Origin: Ruegeria lacuscaerulensis
Lineage (GTDB): Bacteria > Pseudomonadota > Alphaproteobacteria > Rhodobacterales > Rhodobacteraceae
DNA length: 64,000 bases
NCBI RefSeq assembly: GCF_013034685.1
Contig: NZ_WQGO01000004.1
Location: forward strand, 310,001 to 374,000
Direction of reading: 5' to 3'
The notes under the pieces: model-generated
Database searches by the model: none
Told to the model about the DNA's origin: nothing
What the model saw: the letters and a program-made list of their open reading frames with translations, nothing else
In this document: positions 23,086 through 32,601 of the stretch, piece after piece
Position numbering within the stretch: the stretch's first letter is position 1
How the letters are laid out: every line of letters starts with the position of its first letter
Translations under genes and position numbers: made by a program

Positions 23086-25220
23086 TCCGACTTGGTCTTT
23101 TTCTTGCAGTGTTGCTTGCAGCAAACGGTGCCACTGCGCGTGAAGCCACCGTGCGCTCGGGAGAGCATGAGGACTACACCAGGCTGGTCATTCAGGTGCC
23201 GCCTGGCACCGGCTGGGTCCTCACCCAAACCAAGTATGGTGCGCGTCTGAACGTCACCCTGGAGGATGTTCATTTCGAAACCACTTCGGTCTTCCGCAGG
23301 CTGTCTCAAAACCGTTTGTCCGCCATTTCTCAGGCTGAACCGGGCGGGCCGTTGGAAATGCAATTCGGGTGTGAATGCGCGGCTTCGGCGTTTTTATACC
23401 AAGACACCATGATTGTGGTCGATATTGCCATTGCGCAGGCCCTGCCACCGATAGGTGCGGACATTCCTCCGCCCATCTTGCCGCAAGCAAACCGCGACAC
23501 CGGGCTGCTGGCGGCGGCTCAGAACCGCAACGTCTTGTCAATGCCTGCGCTTCCGACGCCATTGCTTGGGTTTGAGGATCGCCTGTCAGAACGTCTATTA
23601 CAAGGTGCAGACCGGGGCATCGTTGACCTTGAGCTTGCCCAGGTTGGCCCGCGATCGTCGATCTTTGACGGTGCCACGGAAGGGCCAGCAGACCCGACAG
23701 GGAATATCAGCGTATCGACGGTGCTCGATGAATTGAACGGTCTATTGGGGCCCGATTTGATCGGGTTTGAACAAGAACCTGCCTGCATATCCGATACAGA
23801 GTTGGGGTTCGAGACGTGGGGTGGCTCAGCCGATTTCCCTCAGCAAATAGCCACCTTAAGATCAGGTTTGTTTCAGGAATTCGATCGGGTTGATCAGGAC
23901 ACAGCGTTGTCTCTGGCAAAGCTGTACGCATTCTATGGCTTCGGCGCCGAGGCGATGCAGGCTTTGGCATTGGTGGAAGATCCCGATGCTGACGTAAACC
24001 GGATTGCAGCAATTGCGCAGTTTTTGGACGCAGGGCACGTGGCAGACGACAATCCGTTTGGTGGCTTGCAACGATGCGGGGGTGACGTTGCACTTTGGGC
24101 TGTTCTGATGGCCGGGGAATTATCCGCTGAAGCAAACTTGGACAGGGTAGAGCAATCATTTTCACGGCTGCCAACGCATCTAAGACGGCAATTTGGACCT
24201 GATCTATCCGAAATTTTGGTCGATGCAGGTCGGTTAGAAGCCGCTCGACGCGTATTGCGGTCTGTTGACCGGGCGGGAATTCAAAACGCCTCGGACACAA
24301 CACGGGCCAAAGCTAAGGTCGCAGCCGCCGAAGGTGACGCTCCAAAAGCCGAGGCGTTGCTAAACGACGTGGTTGCATCCTCCGGCCCCAATCTGGACGC
24401 TCCGCTCGCTTTGGCGCGGCTGATCGAAAACCGATGGGTTGATCGAGGCGCCGCTTCACCCAAAGAAGTCGCCCTTGCGGCGTCTTTTTCGAACGAGTTT
24501 CGTAAATCCGAGATCGAGCCACAGTTAAAACGGGCTCATGCTGTGGCCCTAAGTCTGACTCAGGAATTCGACCTAGCATTTGATGCTGCCTTGGAAATAC
24601 CTGCAGGGCAAGAACGCCTGGCCACGTTGAACCGGATTTCTCACATTCTGGTGGAGAGGGCGGATGACATAACATTTCTACGTCGGGCGTTGGAATTTGC
24701 ATCCGGTGATACGCAGGACCTGAGCACAAATACGGCTGTCGCGTTGGCAAACCGTCTGGTGAAGCTTGGGTTCCCTGAACCAGCGCTGGCTTTGTCGAAC
24801 AGACCCCAAGATACGGTGCAACGGTCAGAGCGTGCACGGATCAGGGCACGCTCTGCCTTGCAAACGCAACGCCCTCACCAAGCTATGCTTGAACTGGAAG
24901 GGGACAGTTCGGAAGAGGCATTGCGTATCAGGCACCAAGCGATGCAGGCCCTTGGCGATTTCGATACAGCCGGAGAGCTATCGCGCACATTAGGGCAGGC
25001 GGAGCAGGCTGACCGAAATTTTTGGCTGGCCGACCGCCCCGAAGCCATTGATCAAGAGGAAGAAACGCAATTTGGTTTGGTTAGCAAGGCGACACAGGTC
25101 CTGATCACTCCTCCTGTTTCGCAACCTGACAAGCCTTTGGCCGAGGCGGCGGATTTACTTCAGGATAGTGTCGAAGCTAGGGAAAAAATCACCCAATTGC
25201 TTACTATTCTCGAGCAGTGA
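23082..25220 (+). CDS. Large exported helical-repeat protein of the mot operon, possible MotC counterpart
   Basis: A 712 aa protein of unrecognised family, starting with a 4 bp overlap on motA. The signal peptide (MIRLGLFLAVLLAANGATA) predicts periplasmic location. Residues 20-120 look like a beta-rich AMIN-type domain (TRLVIQVPPGTGW); the rest is mostly helical with alternating hydrophobic patterns suggestive of TPR/Sel1-like repeats (ALSLAKLYAFYGFGAEAMQAL, LARLIENRW, ALANRLVKLGFPEPALAL). Periplasmic MotC (430 aa in rhizobia) is the expected partner of MotE-MotB; this one is larger and not demonstrably homologous. It is more A/T-rich in places than its neighbours. Confidence 0.8.
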   Translation: MIRLGLFLAVLLAANGATAREATVRSGEHEDYTRLVIQVPPGTGWVLTQTKYGARLNVTLEDVHFETTSVFRRLSQNRLSAISQAEPGGPLEMQFGCECAASAFLYQDTMIVVDIAIAQALPPIGADIPPPILPQANRDTGLLAAAQNRNVLSMPALPTPLLGFEDRLSERLLQGADRGIVDLELAQVGPRSSIFDGATEGPADPTGNISVSTVLDELNGLLGPDLIGFEQEPACISDTELGFETWGGSADFPQQIATLRSGLFQEFDRVDQDTALSLAKLYAFYGFGAEAMQALALVEDPDADVNRIAAIAQFLDAGHVADDNPFGGLQRCGGDVALWAVLMAGELSAEANLDRVEQSFSRLPTHLRRQFGPDLSEILVDAGRLEAARRVLRSVDRAGIQNASDTTRAKAKVAAAEGDAPKAEALLNDVVASSGPNLDAPLALARLIENRWVDRGAASPKEVALAASFSNEFRKSEIEPQLKRAHAVALSLTQEFDLAFDAALEIPAGQERLATLNRISHILVERADDITFLRRALEFASGDTQDLSTNTAVALANRLVKLGFPEPALALSNRPQDTVQRSERARIRARSALQTQRPHQAMLELEGDSSEEALRIRHQAMQALGDFDTAGELSRTLGQAEQADRNFWLADRPEAIDQEEETQFGLVSKATQVLITPPVSQPDKPLAEAADLLQDSVEAREKITQLLTILEQ

Positions 25221-25256
25221 ACCGTATCAATTGGGGCCCGATTCCCCGCGAAACTG

Positions 25257-26606
25257 CTATCGCGGGGGTGAAGAAACCAGCGACGCCAGATCGGCATATC
25301 TAGAATGCGGTTCAATCCAGGACAAGATCGCATCGCGGATCGCGTTAGCCCGATGCGCTCCGACAACTGGTTCTGCGAACTCGGAATATTTCGCCAAAAC
25401 CTCATCGCGCGACATAGGCGCCTCAGGGCCACCGCGGGCGTGGATATCGCCCGATTGCAAAATGCGCCCGTCCGTTGTCTCAATTGATACATCTGCCCAG
25501 CGCCCACCCGGGAACCGTTGCGAATGCCTCTCTTCCTCGCTCACGTGTATACGGGAAATCAGGCCCGCGATCCGGGGGTCGGACAGTCCGGGCCCTGAGA
25601 TATGCTCGGCTCCGATACGGCCATACAGAACCTGAACTGCAACAGCGAAGGGCAGAGAGTACTGTGCTTGCGAAGTGGTCGCGGGCATTCCAGAAAACAG
25701 TCGCACGGCCTCACAAAAAGTGTTGATCTGGATCGAATGGATCTGGTCACCGACCAAACTGTGTTTCGACATCAGCGCGCGGACCCCATCTATCGCGGCG
25801 TGGGCCCAGCGGCAGATCGGGTACGGCTTCACATATTGATACTCAACCTGCCAAAACCTGCCCAAATCCGCCCAATGAGGGGCGGCAATCTCGGCCTCGA
25901 TCGTGATGGCAGGCGCCCCGGTAAACCCCCGCTCGGCCAGAATCGCCGCAGACAGGCCGACCATCGCACCCCATCCCGAACCATCATGCAGCATCGTGGG
26001 ATTGGCGATCTCGCGCATCATCTGGCTGCGCGGCCCATGATATTCGGCGATCCCCAGCGCCTGCCGCAACTGGTCTGGAGTGAGCCCGCGCAAACGGGCC
26101 GCCATTGCGACCACGCCCAGCGCATTCCAGGCCCCAGAGGTGTGATATTCGCTGACCGACGCGTGCAACGAAATCCCCGCGCGGCCCGCGATTTCATAGC
26201 CAGTGATCACAGCAGCCAAAGCCTGCGGGCCAGTCAAATTCGGGCAATGCGTGGCAAGCGCAACCAACGCAGGCAGCACAACCACGCCGATATGGCCTTT
26301 GGTCGGGTTATACCCGTCATGCCCGTCCAGATTGTCTGTCTGTGTCGCCGCCGCATATGCAGCGCCAGCCATACTGACGGGTCGCCCGTCAAACATCAGC
26401 CGAGCGCTGAAGGAAGAATCCGTGCTGGCGTAGAGCAATGCCGCCGTATCCCGCGCGATCACGCCCGCTTCCATCGGGCCGGAGGCAATCAGGATACCCA
26501 TAGTGTCCACCATCATCAGCGCCGCTGCCTCTTTGGCGCTGTCTGGCATTTCCTCGGGTGGGCGATTTAGGACGAAATTTGCAACGCGGGCGAACGTATC
26601 GGTCAT
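25257..26606 (-). CDS. MmgE/PrpD family protein
   Basis: A 449 aa member of the MmgE/PrpD fold, whose known relatives include 2-methylcitrate dehydratase, cis-aconitate decarboxylase and iminodisuccinate epimerase. Characteristic runs are DNLDGHDGYNPTKGHIGVVVLPAL, VITGYEIAGRAGISLH, and KPYPICRWAHAAIDG, where the active-site Lys/His are found. Start overlaps the end of the FAD/GcvT gene by 4 bp, so they are co-transcribed. The substrate is unknown, but linkage to N-methylglycine catabolism suggests a small dicarboxylate or amino-acid derivative. Confidence 0.9.
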   Translation of the reverse strand: MTDTFARVANFVLNRPPEEMPDSAKEAAALMMVDTMGILIASGPMEAGVIARDTAALLYASTDSSFSARLMFDGRPVSMAGAAYAAATQTDNLDGHDGYNPTKGHIGVVVLPALVALATHCPNLTGPQALAAVITGYEIAGRAGISLHASVSEYHTSGAWNALGVVAMAARLRGLTPDQLRQALGIAEYHGPRSQMMREIANPTMLHDGSGWGAMVGLSAAILAERGFTGAPAITIEAEIAAPHWADLGRFWQVEYQYVKPYPICRWAHAAIDGVRALMSKHSLVGDQIHSIQINTFCEAVRLFSGMPATTSQAQYSLPFAVAVQVLYGRIGAEHISGPGLSDPRIAGLISRIHVSEEERHSQRFPGGRWADVSIETTDGRILQSGDIHARGGPEAPMSRDEVLAKYSEFAEPVVGAHRANAIRDAILSWIEPHSRYADLASLVSSPPR

Positions 26607-29047
26607 TCGGCAGGCTCTATAGCGGGCTTAGAGACATCACGCAGCCGATATCCCGCAGGATCAAAAGGAGGTTCAGCCAGAATAGTTGCGCGATGCGGTT
26701 TGCCGAGGATGAACACCTCAACCCTATCACCGGGTTTTGCGACTTGCGGGTTTGCGAACCCAAGGGCCAGCGATTTACCGACCGAATACCCGAAGCCGCC
26801 CGATGTCACGCGCCCGACCGAATGACCATCTGGTGTAAAGATCGGCTCACCGCCCGAGGCGTCGGCGGTGTCCACCTCAATTTCGAACATCGACAAAACC
26901 TCACGCACAGGATTGTTCTTGATGGCCAGATAGGCCTGCTTGTGCAGGAAATCCTTGTCCAGCTTGATGAGGCCGTCCAGCCCGACTTCCTGCGGCCAGT
27001 ATTCCTGACTGTACTCTCGCCCCCACGAGCCGTAGCCCTTTTCGATACGCAGACTACCCAGCGCACGGCCGCCAACTGGGCCGCCGCCTTGCTCTTTCGC
27101 GGCCTCCAGCAAGGCCGTGTAAAGCGCAACCTGATCGCTCTCAGCGCAGTGCAGCTCCCACCCAAGGTCGCCGGTAAAACTGACACGGATGGCGAGGCAG
27201 GAAACGGCCGCCACGTCTATCTGACGTGAACGCATGAAGCGGAACCCTTCGTTGGACAGATCCGCATTGGTCAGCCGTTGCAGCACATCGCGCGATTTCG
27301 GGCCGGCGACGTTGAACCCGGCGATACGGTTTGTGGCAACCTCGAAACGGGTACCTTCAGGCAGATCAACCATGTTGAAGAACCGCTGGTGATAGCGCTC
27401 GGCCATGCCCGAGCCGATCATCATGTATTCGTCATCGGCGACTTTGGTGATGGTAAAGTCCCCGGCAACGCCTCCGCGCACTGAAATCAACGGGGTCAAA
27501 CACGACCGGCCAACCTCGGTCGGTATCCGGTTGGCAACAAGACGATCCAGCCAATCATGCGCCCCTGGCCCCTTGATCACATAGTTGGCGAAGTTCGAGA
27601 TGTCGATCACACCCACAATGTCGCGCAACATCTGCACCTCTCGGCCAACCGGTTCCCACCAATTCTGGCGGGTGAAGCCGTTGGTTTCGACCACACCGGG
27701 TTGATCAGCGAACCAGAGGGGGTGTTCCCACCCGCAGTTCAGGCCAAAGACGCAGCCCATCTCCTTTTGCATCTGATAGGCCGGGCGCAGGCGCGCGGGG
27801 CGTCCGGCGCTGCGCTCTTCGTTCGGGAAATGGATGGCGAAGCGGTGCGTATAAACGTCCTGCACCCGCGCCTTTGTGAAGGCCTTGTCGGCCCAGTCGC
27901 CTAACCGCGCCAGATCCCAGGCAAACATGTCGTGTTGCGGCTCGCCCTCGATCATCCATTGCGCCGACAACAGGCCAAGCCCGCCCGATTGCGAAAATCC
28001 GGGGATGATCCCGGTGCAGCAGAAATAGTTCTGCAACTCGGGCACAGGCCCCCAGATCGCATTACTGTCCGGCGACCAGATCATCGGGCCATTGATTACC
28101 CGCTTCACCCCCGCAGTTGCCGCAACGGGCACGCGTTCGGTGGCCCGGATAACGTTTTCCATGATGCGGTCCAGATCGTCGGGGAACAGATCGTGGGCGA
28201 AATCCAGCGGTGTGCCGTTTTCGGCCCAAAACCGCATGTCCTTCTCATAGGCCCCGATCAGCAAGCCATTGCCCTCTTGCCTGAAGTAGTACTCGCCATC
28301 CCGGTCGGCGATGGACGGCAAGCGACGGCCCAACGCGGCGACTTCATCAATCGCTTCGGTGACAAAATACTGATGTTCAGTCGGTTGCAGGGGCAGTTCA
28401 ATCCCAGCCATCGCGGCCACTTCACGCCCCCACAATCCACCGGCATTGACCACCCACTGCGTATGGATATCGCCCTTTGCGGTGCGTACGATCCACGATC
28501 CGTCTAGTTGCTGTTCAGTGCCTAACACAGGGCAAAACCGCTCAATACTGGCACCCATCGCGCGTGCTCCGGCGGCATAGGCATGGGTCACGCCCGAGGG
28601 GTCAACATTGCCGCCATCAGGTTCGAACATGATACAGCGGATATCATCGAATTGCGCCAGAGGGTGCAGTTCCATAGCCTGTTCGCGGCTGATCTCGTGG
28701 AAGTTAAGACCGTAGAAACGCGCCTTGGCTTCTTGCAGGCGCAGTTGGTGTTCGCGATCCTCGGTCTGCGCCAAATAGAGCGAGCCGGATTGAAACACGC
28801 CGCAGCCCTGTCCGGTTTCCTTCTCTAGCTCTTTGTACAGGTTCATCGTGTAGTGCTGAATGCGCGTGATGTTGTTGTTGTCATGCAGCCCGTGGATATT
28901 GGCCGCTGCGTGCCACGTGGACCCACTGGTCAACTCATCGCGTTCCAGCAGGACAACGTCAGTCCAGCCCAGCTTGGCCAGGTGATACAGGATCGAGCAG
29001 CCGACCAGCCCCCCTCCGATGACAACGGCCTGAGCATGGGTTTTCAT
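26603..29047 (-). CDS. FAD-dependent dimethylglycine/sarcosine dehydrogenase-type protein with GcvT domain
   Basis: An 814 aa flavoprotein of the DMGDH/SARDH family, which demethylates N-methylglycines and passes the methyl to tetrahydrofolate. N-terminal DAO domain: VVIGGGLVGCSILYHLAKLG, then SGSTWHAAANIHGLH, where His46 is the covalent FAD site in the family. The C-terminal half (about 420 onwards) has the FAO_M and GcvT domains, with NRIAGFNVAGPKSRDVLQ and LGWELHCA. The ATG at 29047 has AGGAGG 7 nt upstream. It lies in an operon with MmgE/PrpD; I could not decide between dimethylglycine and sarcosine. Confidence 0.9.
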   Translation of the reverse strand: MKTHAQAVVIGGGLVGCSILYHLAKLGWTDVVLLERDELTSGSTWHAAANIHGLHDNNNITRIQHYTMNLYKELEKETGQGCGVFQSGSLYLAQTEDREHQLRLQEAKARFYGLNFHEISREQAMELHPLAQFDDIRCIMFEPDGGNVDPSGVTHAYAAGARAMGASIERFCPVLGTEQQLDGSWIVRTAKGDIHTQWVVNAGGLWGREVAAMAGIELPLQPTEHQYFVTEAIDEVAALGRRLPSIADRDGEYYFRQEGNGLLIGAYEKDMRFWAENGTPLDFAHDLFPDDLDRIMENVIRATERVPVAATAGVKRVINGPMIWSPDSNAIWGPVPELQNYFCCTGIIPGFSQSGGLGLLSAQWMIEGEPQHDMFAWDLARLGDWADKAFTKARVQDVYTHRFAIHFPNEERSAGRPARLRPAYQMQKEMGCVFGLNCGWEHPLWFADQPGVVETNGFTRQNWWEPVGREVQMLRDIVGVIDISNFANYVIKGPGAHDWLDRLVANRIPTEVGRSCLTPLISVRGGVAGDFTITKVADDEYMMIGSGMAERYHQRFFNMVDLPEGTRFEVATNRIAGFNVAGPKSRDVLQRLTNADLSNEGFRFMRSRQIDVAAVSCLAIRVSFTGDLGWELHCAESDQVALYTALLEAAKEQGGGPVGGRALGSLRIEKGYGSWGREYSQEYWPQEVGLDGLIKLDKDFLHKQAYLAIKNNPVREVLSMFEIEVDTADASGGEPIFTPDGHSVGRVTSGGFGYSVGKSLALGFANPQVAKPGDRVEVFILGKPHRATILAEPPFDPAGYRLRDVSKPAIEPAE

Positions 29048-29346
29048 TGGCGCACCTCCTACAGAGCTTGCACGAAAGTCAGCCACAGGTCAGGGGCTAC
29101 TGATGCTCTGTTCCCGACGCAAAATGTCGGTAATGACGATCAAAGCGCCGGAAGCAAACGCCGCGTCGGCGGATCATCGCCCGGTGACACCAAACGCGCG
29201 ATGTCGTGAGCGTTTGTGTCTTGAAATGAGACGCACTGATTCTTTGATTAAATTAGGAAGCACGAAAATACGTGCCGAATAGGTCGAAACGCGACGGGAC
29301 AGGCTGGTTTGAAACTCGGTGAAGACCGCGTGGATCAGCGGAAATC
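29048..29346. other. Intergenic region upstream of the flavoprotein gene
   Basis: About 300 bp with no gene I can support. It should hold the promoter of the minus-strand dehydrogenase operon, but no clear -35/-10 pair stands out. I looked for a glycine riboswitch, since the gene handles N-methylglycines, and saw no match to its core motifs. Confidence 0.3.
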
Positions 29347-29374
29347 TTGAAAAGTTCCTAAAATGTTTTATATT
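29347..29374 (+). promoter_or_regulatory. Sigma-70-type promoter for the 109 aa protein
   Basis: TTGAAA at 29347-29352, 16 bp spacer, TATATT at 29369-29374. It is a good consensus match and lies in an A/T-rich patch, leaving a leader of about 37 nt before the ATG at 29418. Confidence 0.6.
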
Positions 29375-29417
29375 TGTTCCACGTGAATGTCTGAGGTGGA
29401 ACGGAGGTATTCGAGCT

Positions 29418-29747
29418 ATGGCCAACGCTGCCCGTCAAAGCTGGTACGACGCACCCAGCAACGACTATCACATGCTGCCCGTCACGGACCGGCAGATGCG
29501 CTATGCGCGCGCGATTGCTCAGCAATCGGCGCTTGAAATCCCGGTCGAGGCACAACGCGACCGCAGGGCCATGTCCCAGTGGATTTCGGCGCATAAACAG
29601 GATGACCCGTCACCATTTGCCAATTACCCCACCAGCAAACAGGTCGCTTTTGCCGAACGGATCTCGCGTTCCAAACGCAGGCCGATACCGTCTGAGTGTT
29701 TCCGCGACAAGCACATGATGTCCCGGTGGATTGACACCAACAAATAG
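29418..29747 (+). CDS. Small basic protein of two tandem 38-residue repeats
   Basis: A 109 aa protein of unknown function. It is built of two tandem copies of one motif: residues 23-60 and 72-109, with 14 identities in 38 aligned positions (T-x2-Q-x3-A-x2-I, then IP, RD, MS-x-WI and a terminal Lys). The motif resembles the short helical Q-x3-A type repeats that occur beside DNA-binding or primase domains in larger proteins, though I cannot name a family. High Arg/Lys content suggests nucleic-acid contact. Its own promoter precedes it. Confidence 0.75.
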   Translation: MANAARQSWYDAPSNDYHMLPVTDRQMRYARAIAQQSALEIPVEAQRDRRAMSQWISAHKQDDPSPFANYPTSKQVAFAERISRSKRRPIPSECFRDKHMMSRWIDTNK

Positions 29748-29750
29748 GCT

Positions 29751-30251
29751 CTAGTCCGAGTGGTTTCGGGCGAAAAGTGCCACGGCAGCGGCGACGAAGA
29801 GGCCCAGCAGGATGTAGCCTGTCACCGCTTCTGACACAGCCAACGCGCGGCACAGGCCAGTCGGGGCCATGTCGCCATATCCAACGGTGGTGAAGGTGAC
29901 ATATGAGAAATACAGGATATCCCCCGGTCCGCTGGCACCGACCACGCAGTTGTCTTTATAGCCGAACGCACCATAGACGGCGGCGAACAGGAAGGGGACG
30001 ACCTGAATAAAGGATACGCCCATCAAGAACAGCACGCGGCGCGGGGATTTCACCTGTGTCATATAGTACCACGATTGCGAGACAATCCACAGGAACAGGC
30101 CCACGGATGCAAACGTGCCCAACGTATCGCCCGCCGTTGATTCACTAAGGCGGGAAAGGCCGAACCAGGCAAAGAAGCTGGCCAAAACCATACCGCCTGC
30201 GGCAAGCAGGGTCGATTTCCATTCTTCCAACGTTGTCGGCTCGCGGCGCAT
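29751..30251 (-). CDS. Two-pore-domain type potassium channel family protein
   Basis: Inner-membrane channel of 166 aa. The selectivity filter TTVGYGDMAP follows a pore helix (YFSYVTF), and a TM helix follows (ALAVSEAVTGYILLGLFVAA). Three hydrophobic segments precede the pore, one more than in KcsA. No RCK domain is present, so gating is not by bound nucleotide. ATG 30251 has GGAG 5 nt before it; a TTG 54 bp upstream is less likely. It is 63 bp downstream of trhO. Confidence 0.88.
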   Translation of the reverse strand: MRREPTTLEEWKSTLLAAGGMVLASFFAWFGLSRLSESTAGDTLGTFASVGLFLWIVSQSWYYMTQVKSPRRVLFLMGVSFIQVVPFLFAAVYGAFGYKDNCVVGASGPGDILYFSYVTFTTVGYGDMAPTGLCRALAVSEAVTGYILLGLFVAAAVALFARNHSD

Positions 30252-30314
30252 GTCGTCTCCGTCTTTAACGGGTGCGATGATCGGGGTTTCGCCCCGCCCG
30301 TGCAACCGAGTGGT

Positions 30315-31220
30315 TTAGTCTGCGCCCAAATGTTCCTGCCCGCGTTGGAGCGCCAGCCCGATCTGCTTCTGCCGCTCGCGGAAGCGCATCTTGTCAGCTT
30401 CCGAGGTTTCATCGACGCATTGATGGCACGCAACGCCGTGTTCATATTCAGGGCGTTTCATATCCTCGGGCAGGATCGGACGGCGGCAGCCATGGCACAG
30501 GTTGTGGGGCCCCTCGACCAGCCCGTGCCCCACGGACACGCGATTGTCGAAGACGAAACACTCACCCTGCCAAGTGCTGTCCTCGGCGGGCATTTCCTCA
30601 AGATATCGCAGGATACCGCCTTTCAGGTGATAGACATCCTCGACCCCCTGACCCAGCAGGAAGTTGGTGGATTTCTCGCACCGAATACCGCCGGTGCAGA
30701 ACATGGCAACACGCTTGTTGTGAAAGCGGTCCTTGTTTTCCTCCCACCAGGCCGGAAATTCGCGGAAACTGGCTGTTTCAGGGTCTATTGCCCCTTCAAA
30801 CGTACCAATCGCCACCTCATAATCGTTGCGGGTGTCGATCACCACCACATCGTCGGAACGGATCAGGTCGTTCCACTCCTCCGGCTCGACATAGTTGCCG
30901 ACACGGGCGCGCGGATCGACATCCGGCTGGCCCATTGTCACGATCTCTTTCTTCAGGCGCACCTTCATCTTCCCGAAAGGCGGATGGTCGGCGGTGGCCT
31001 CTTTCCATTCCAGATCGGCGCAACCCGGCAGCGCTTTGATATGCGCCAGCACGGCGTCAATCCCGGCGCGCGGGCCCGCGATGGTGCCGTTGATCCCCTC
31101 TTGCGCAAGCAGCAGCGTGCCTTTGACCGATTGTGCACGGCACAGGTCCAGCAAGGGTTCGCGCAAGGCGGCGTGATTAGCGAAACGGGTGAAGTGATAT
31201 AGGGCAGCGATGGTATACAT
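30315..31220 (-). CDS. trhO: tRNA uridine(34) hydroxylase TrhO (rhodanese-like, YceA family)
   Basis: Performs prephenate-independent 5-hydroxylation of uridine 34 in tRNA. The 301 aa protein has an acylphosphatase-like N-domain (HFTRFANHAALREPL, AQEGINGTIAGP), then a rhodanese domain with the active-site Cys in MFCTGGIRCEKST, and a C-terminal zinc-like cluster (LCHGCRRP, VACHQCVDE). The length and all landmarks fit the family. Divergent from pncA with a 93 bp gap. Confidence 0.93.
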   Translation of the reverse strand: MYTIAALYHFTRFANHAALREPLLDLCRAQSVKGTLLLAQEGINGTIAGPRAGIDAVLAHIKALPGCADLEWKEATADHPPFGKMKVRLKKEIVTMGQPDVDPRARVGNYVEPEEWNDLIRSDDVVVIDTRNDYEVAIGTFEGAIDPETASFREFPAWWEENKDRFHNKRVAMFCTGGIRCEKSTNFLLGQGVEDVYHLKGGILRYLEEMPAEDSTWQGECFVFDNRVSVGHGLVEGPHNLCHGCRRPILPEDMKRPEYEHGVACHQCVDETSEADKMRFRERQKQIGLALQRGQEHLGAD

Positions 31221-31313
31221 GCGCGCGGTCTAGCCCCACGCGTGCAGAGTCGCAAGGGATCGGATTGACGCCCCCCGCTCGCCCCCTTACCGATAGCTGA
31301 AAAGGAGAGCGCG

Positions 31314-31907
31314 ATGACCCATGCCCTGATCGTAATCGACGTCCAGAACGATTTCTGCCCCGGCGGCGCGTTGGCCGTTCCCGGCGGCGATGAGATCGTC
31401 GCCCCGATCAACGCGATTATGGATGAGTTCGACGCGGTGATCCTGACGCAGGACTGGCATCCGGCAGGGCATTCCTCATTCGCCAGTACTCATGCAGGAA
31501 AGAACCCATTTGACGTAGTAGAAATGCCCTATGGCCCGCAGGTGCTCTGGCCGGATCATTGCGTGCAGGGAACGCAGGGCGCAGCGTTTCATCCCGATCT
31601 GCGCATTGAAGGCGATTTGATCATTCGCAAAGGGTTTCGCAGTGCGGTTGACAGCTACTCAGCCTTTTTCGAGAACGATCAGACTACGCCAACCGGGTTG
31701 GAGGGCTATCTCAACACCCGAGGCATCCGCAAACTGACGATGGTGGGCCTGGCCACGGATTTCTGCGTTCACTTCTCAGCCGTGGACGCGGCGCGGTTGG
31801 GATTTGAGGTGACGGTGAATATGGGACTGTGCCGCGCGATTGATCTGGACGGCTCGCTGACGGCAGCAGAAACAGCGATGAAGGCTGCCGGTGTGACCTT
31901 GGCTTAG
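31314..31907 (+). CDS. pncA: Nicotinamidase/pyrazinamidase PncA
   Basis: Hydrolyses nicotinamide to nicotinate for NAD salvage. 197 aa. Catalytic triad Asp9 (VIDVQNDF), Lys106 (IIRKGF) and Cys151 (TDFCVHF); metal ligands Asp47, His49 (QDWHP) and His53. Length and spacing are normal. It lies 690 bp from pncB, with one gene between on the opposite strand, forming an NAD-salvage neighbourhood. Confidence 0.96.
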   Translation: MTHALIVIDVQNDFCPGGALAVPGGDEIVAPINAIMDEFDAVILTQDWHPAGHSSFASTHAGKNPFDVVEMPYGPQVLWPDHCVQGTQGAAFHPDLRIEGDLIIRKGFRSAVDSYSAFFENDQTTPTGLEGYLNTRGIRKLTMVGLATDFCVHFSAVDAARLGFEVTVNMGLCRAIDLDGSLTAAETAMKAAGVTLA

Positions 31908-32437
31908 GGCGCGGAGCCCGAATCCAACAGATATTTCAGGACCACAAAAATAATAACCGCCAGCCCAAGAGCCACGCCAATGCGGGCGGGCAAGGTGCGG
32001 CGTTCCGGCGTTGCCGGGGATTTATAGCGCGGGTTCGGGGTCCAATCAGCGGTGTTGCGTCGCTGACCGTTGCGCGGGCGGGCCGATTTGACGTCCCGAA
32101 GGAATTTCCAAAAGTCGAATTCGCCGCAATATTCGCCCTTAACACCCATTTCCCGAATGTTGGCAAACAGCGCTTTCAGAATCCGTTCACGCTCGGCCTC
32201 GTCACGGGGTCGATAAAAGCCATGCATCAACTGGCTTCCGGTCGCGTCCAGACCGAAACCTGCATCCTGAAAGATCTTGCGGATTTTCGGAGAAGCCGCC
32301 CGCAGCGCGTCCGCCGTTTTCACATTGCGGAACATTGCGCGCAAAACGGGCTTTTTCGAAGCCCCCTCTGCGCCTTGTTCGCCTTCTCCGTCCCCCGGAT
32401 CGACAACAACGATGTCAAAATCGTACTCGAGAACCAT
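31904..32437 (-). CDS. Tail-anchored hypothetical protein, 177 aa
   Basis: No family recognised. The N-terminal 25 residues are acidic (DIVVVDPGDGEGEQG); residues 30-120 look globular with the run MHGFYRPRDEAERERIL and WKFLRDVKSARPR; a basic linker follows; the only membrane segment is at the C-terminus (about 151-172, GVALGLAVIIFVVLKYLL), so it is probably tail-anchored with the body in the cytoplasm. It sits between pncA and pncB on the opposite strand, overlapping pncA's end by 4 bp. Confidence 0.7.
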   Translation of the reverse strand: MVLEYDFDIVVVDPGDGEGEQGAEGASKKPVLRAMFRNVKTADALRAASPKIRKIFQDAGFGLDATGSQLMHGFYRPRDEAERERILKALFANIREMGVKGEYCGEFDFWKFLRDVKSARPRNGQRRNTADWTPNPRYKSPATPERRTLPARIGVALGLAVIIFVVLKYLLDSGSAP

Positions 32438-32601
32438 TCACTAACTTAACCTCGACTTCCAAACCCCTCTTCTCACTAACCGGTGAAAAGATCACACAAT
32501 TTGCTCGCTTTGTGACCTGAGCTTGTCATTGTCACCAAACCAGCGACTCTTGCCATTCCACACACCGATTGATCTAACAACGGAAATCGCAGGAGTTCCT
32601 C

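Noticed and set aside
29048-29250. Possible glycine riboswitch before the dimethylglycine/sarcosine dehydrogenase gene
   Set aside because: The conserved core motifs of the glycine aptamer are not visible on the minus strand.
29174-29425. An 83-codon minus-strand frame in the gap before the dehydrogenase operon
   Set aside because: It overlaps the promoter and start of the 109 aa gene, lacks a good RBS and has no recognisable content.
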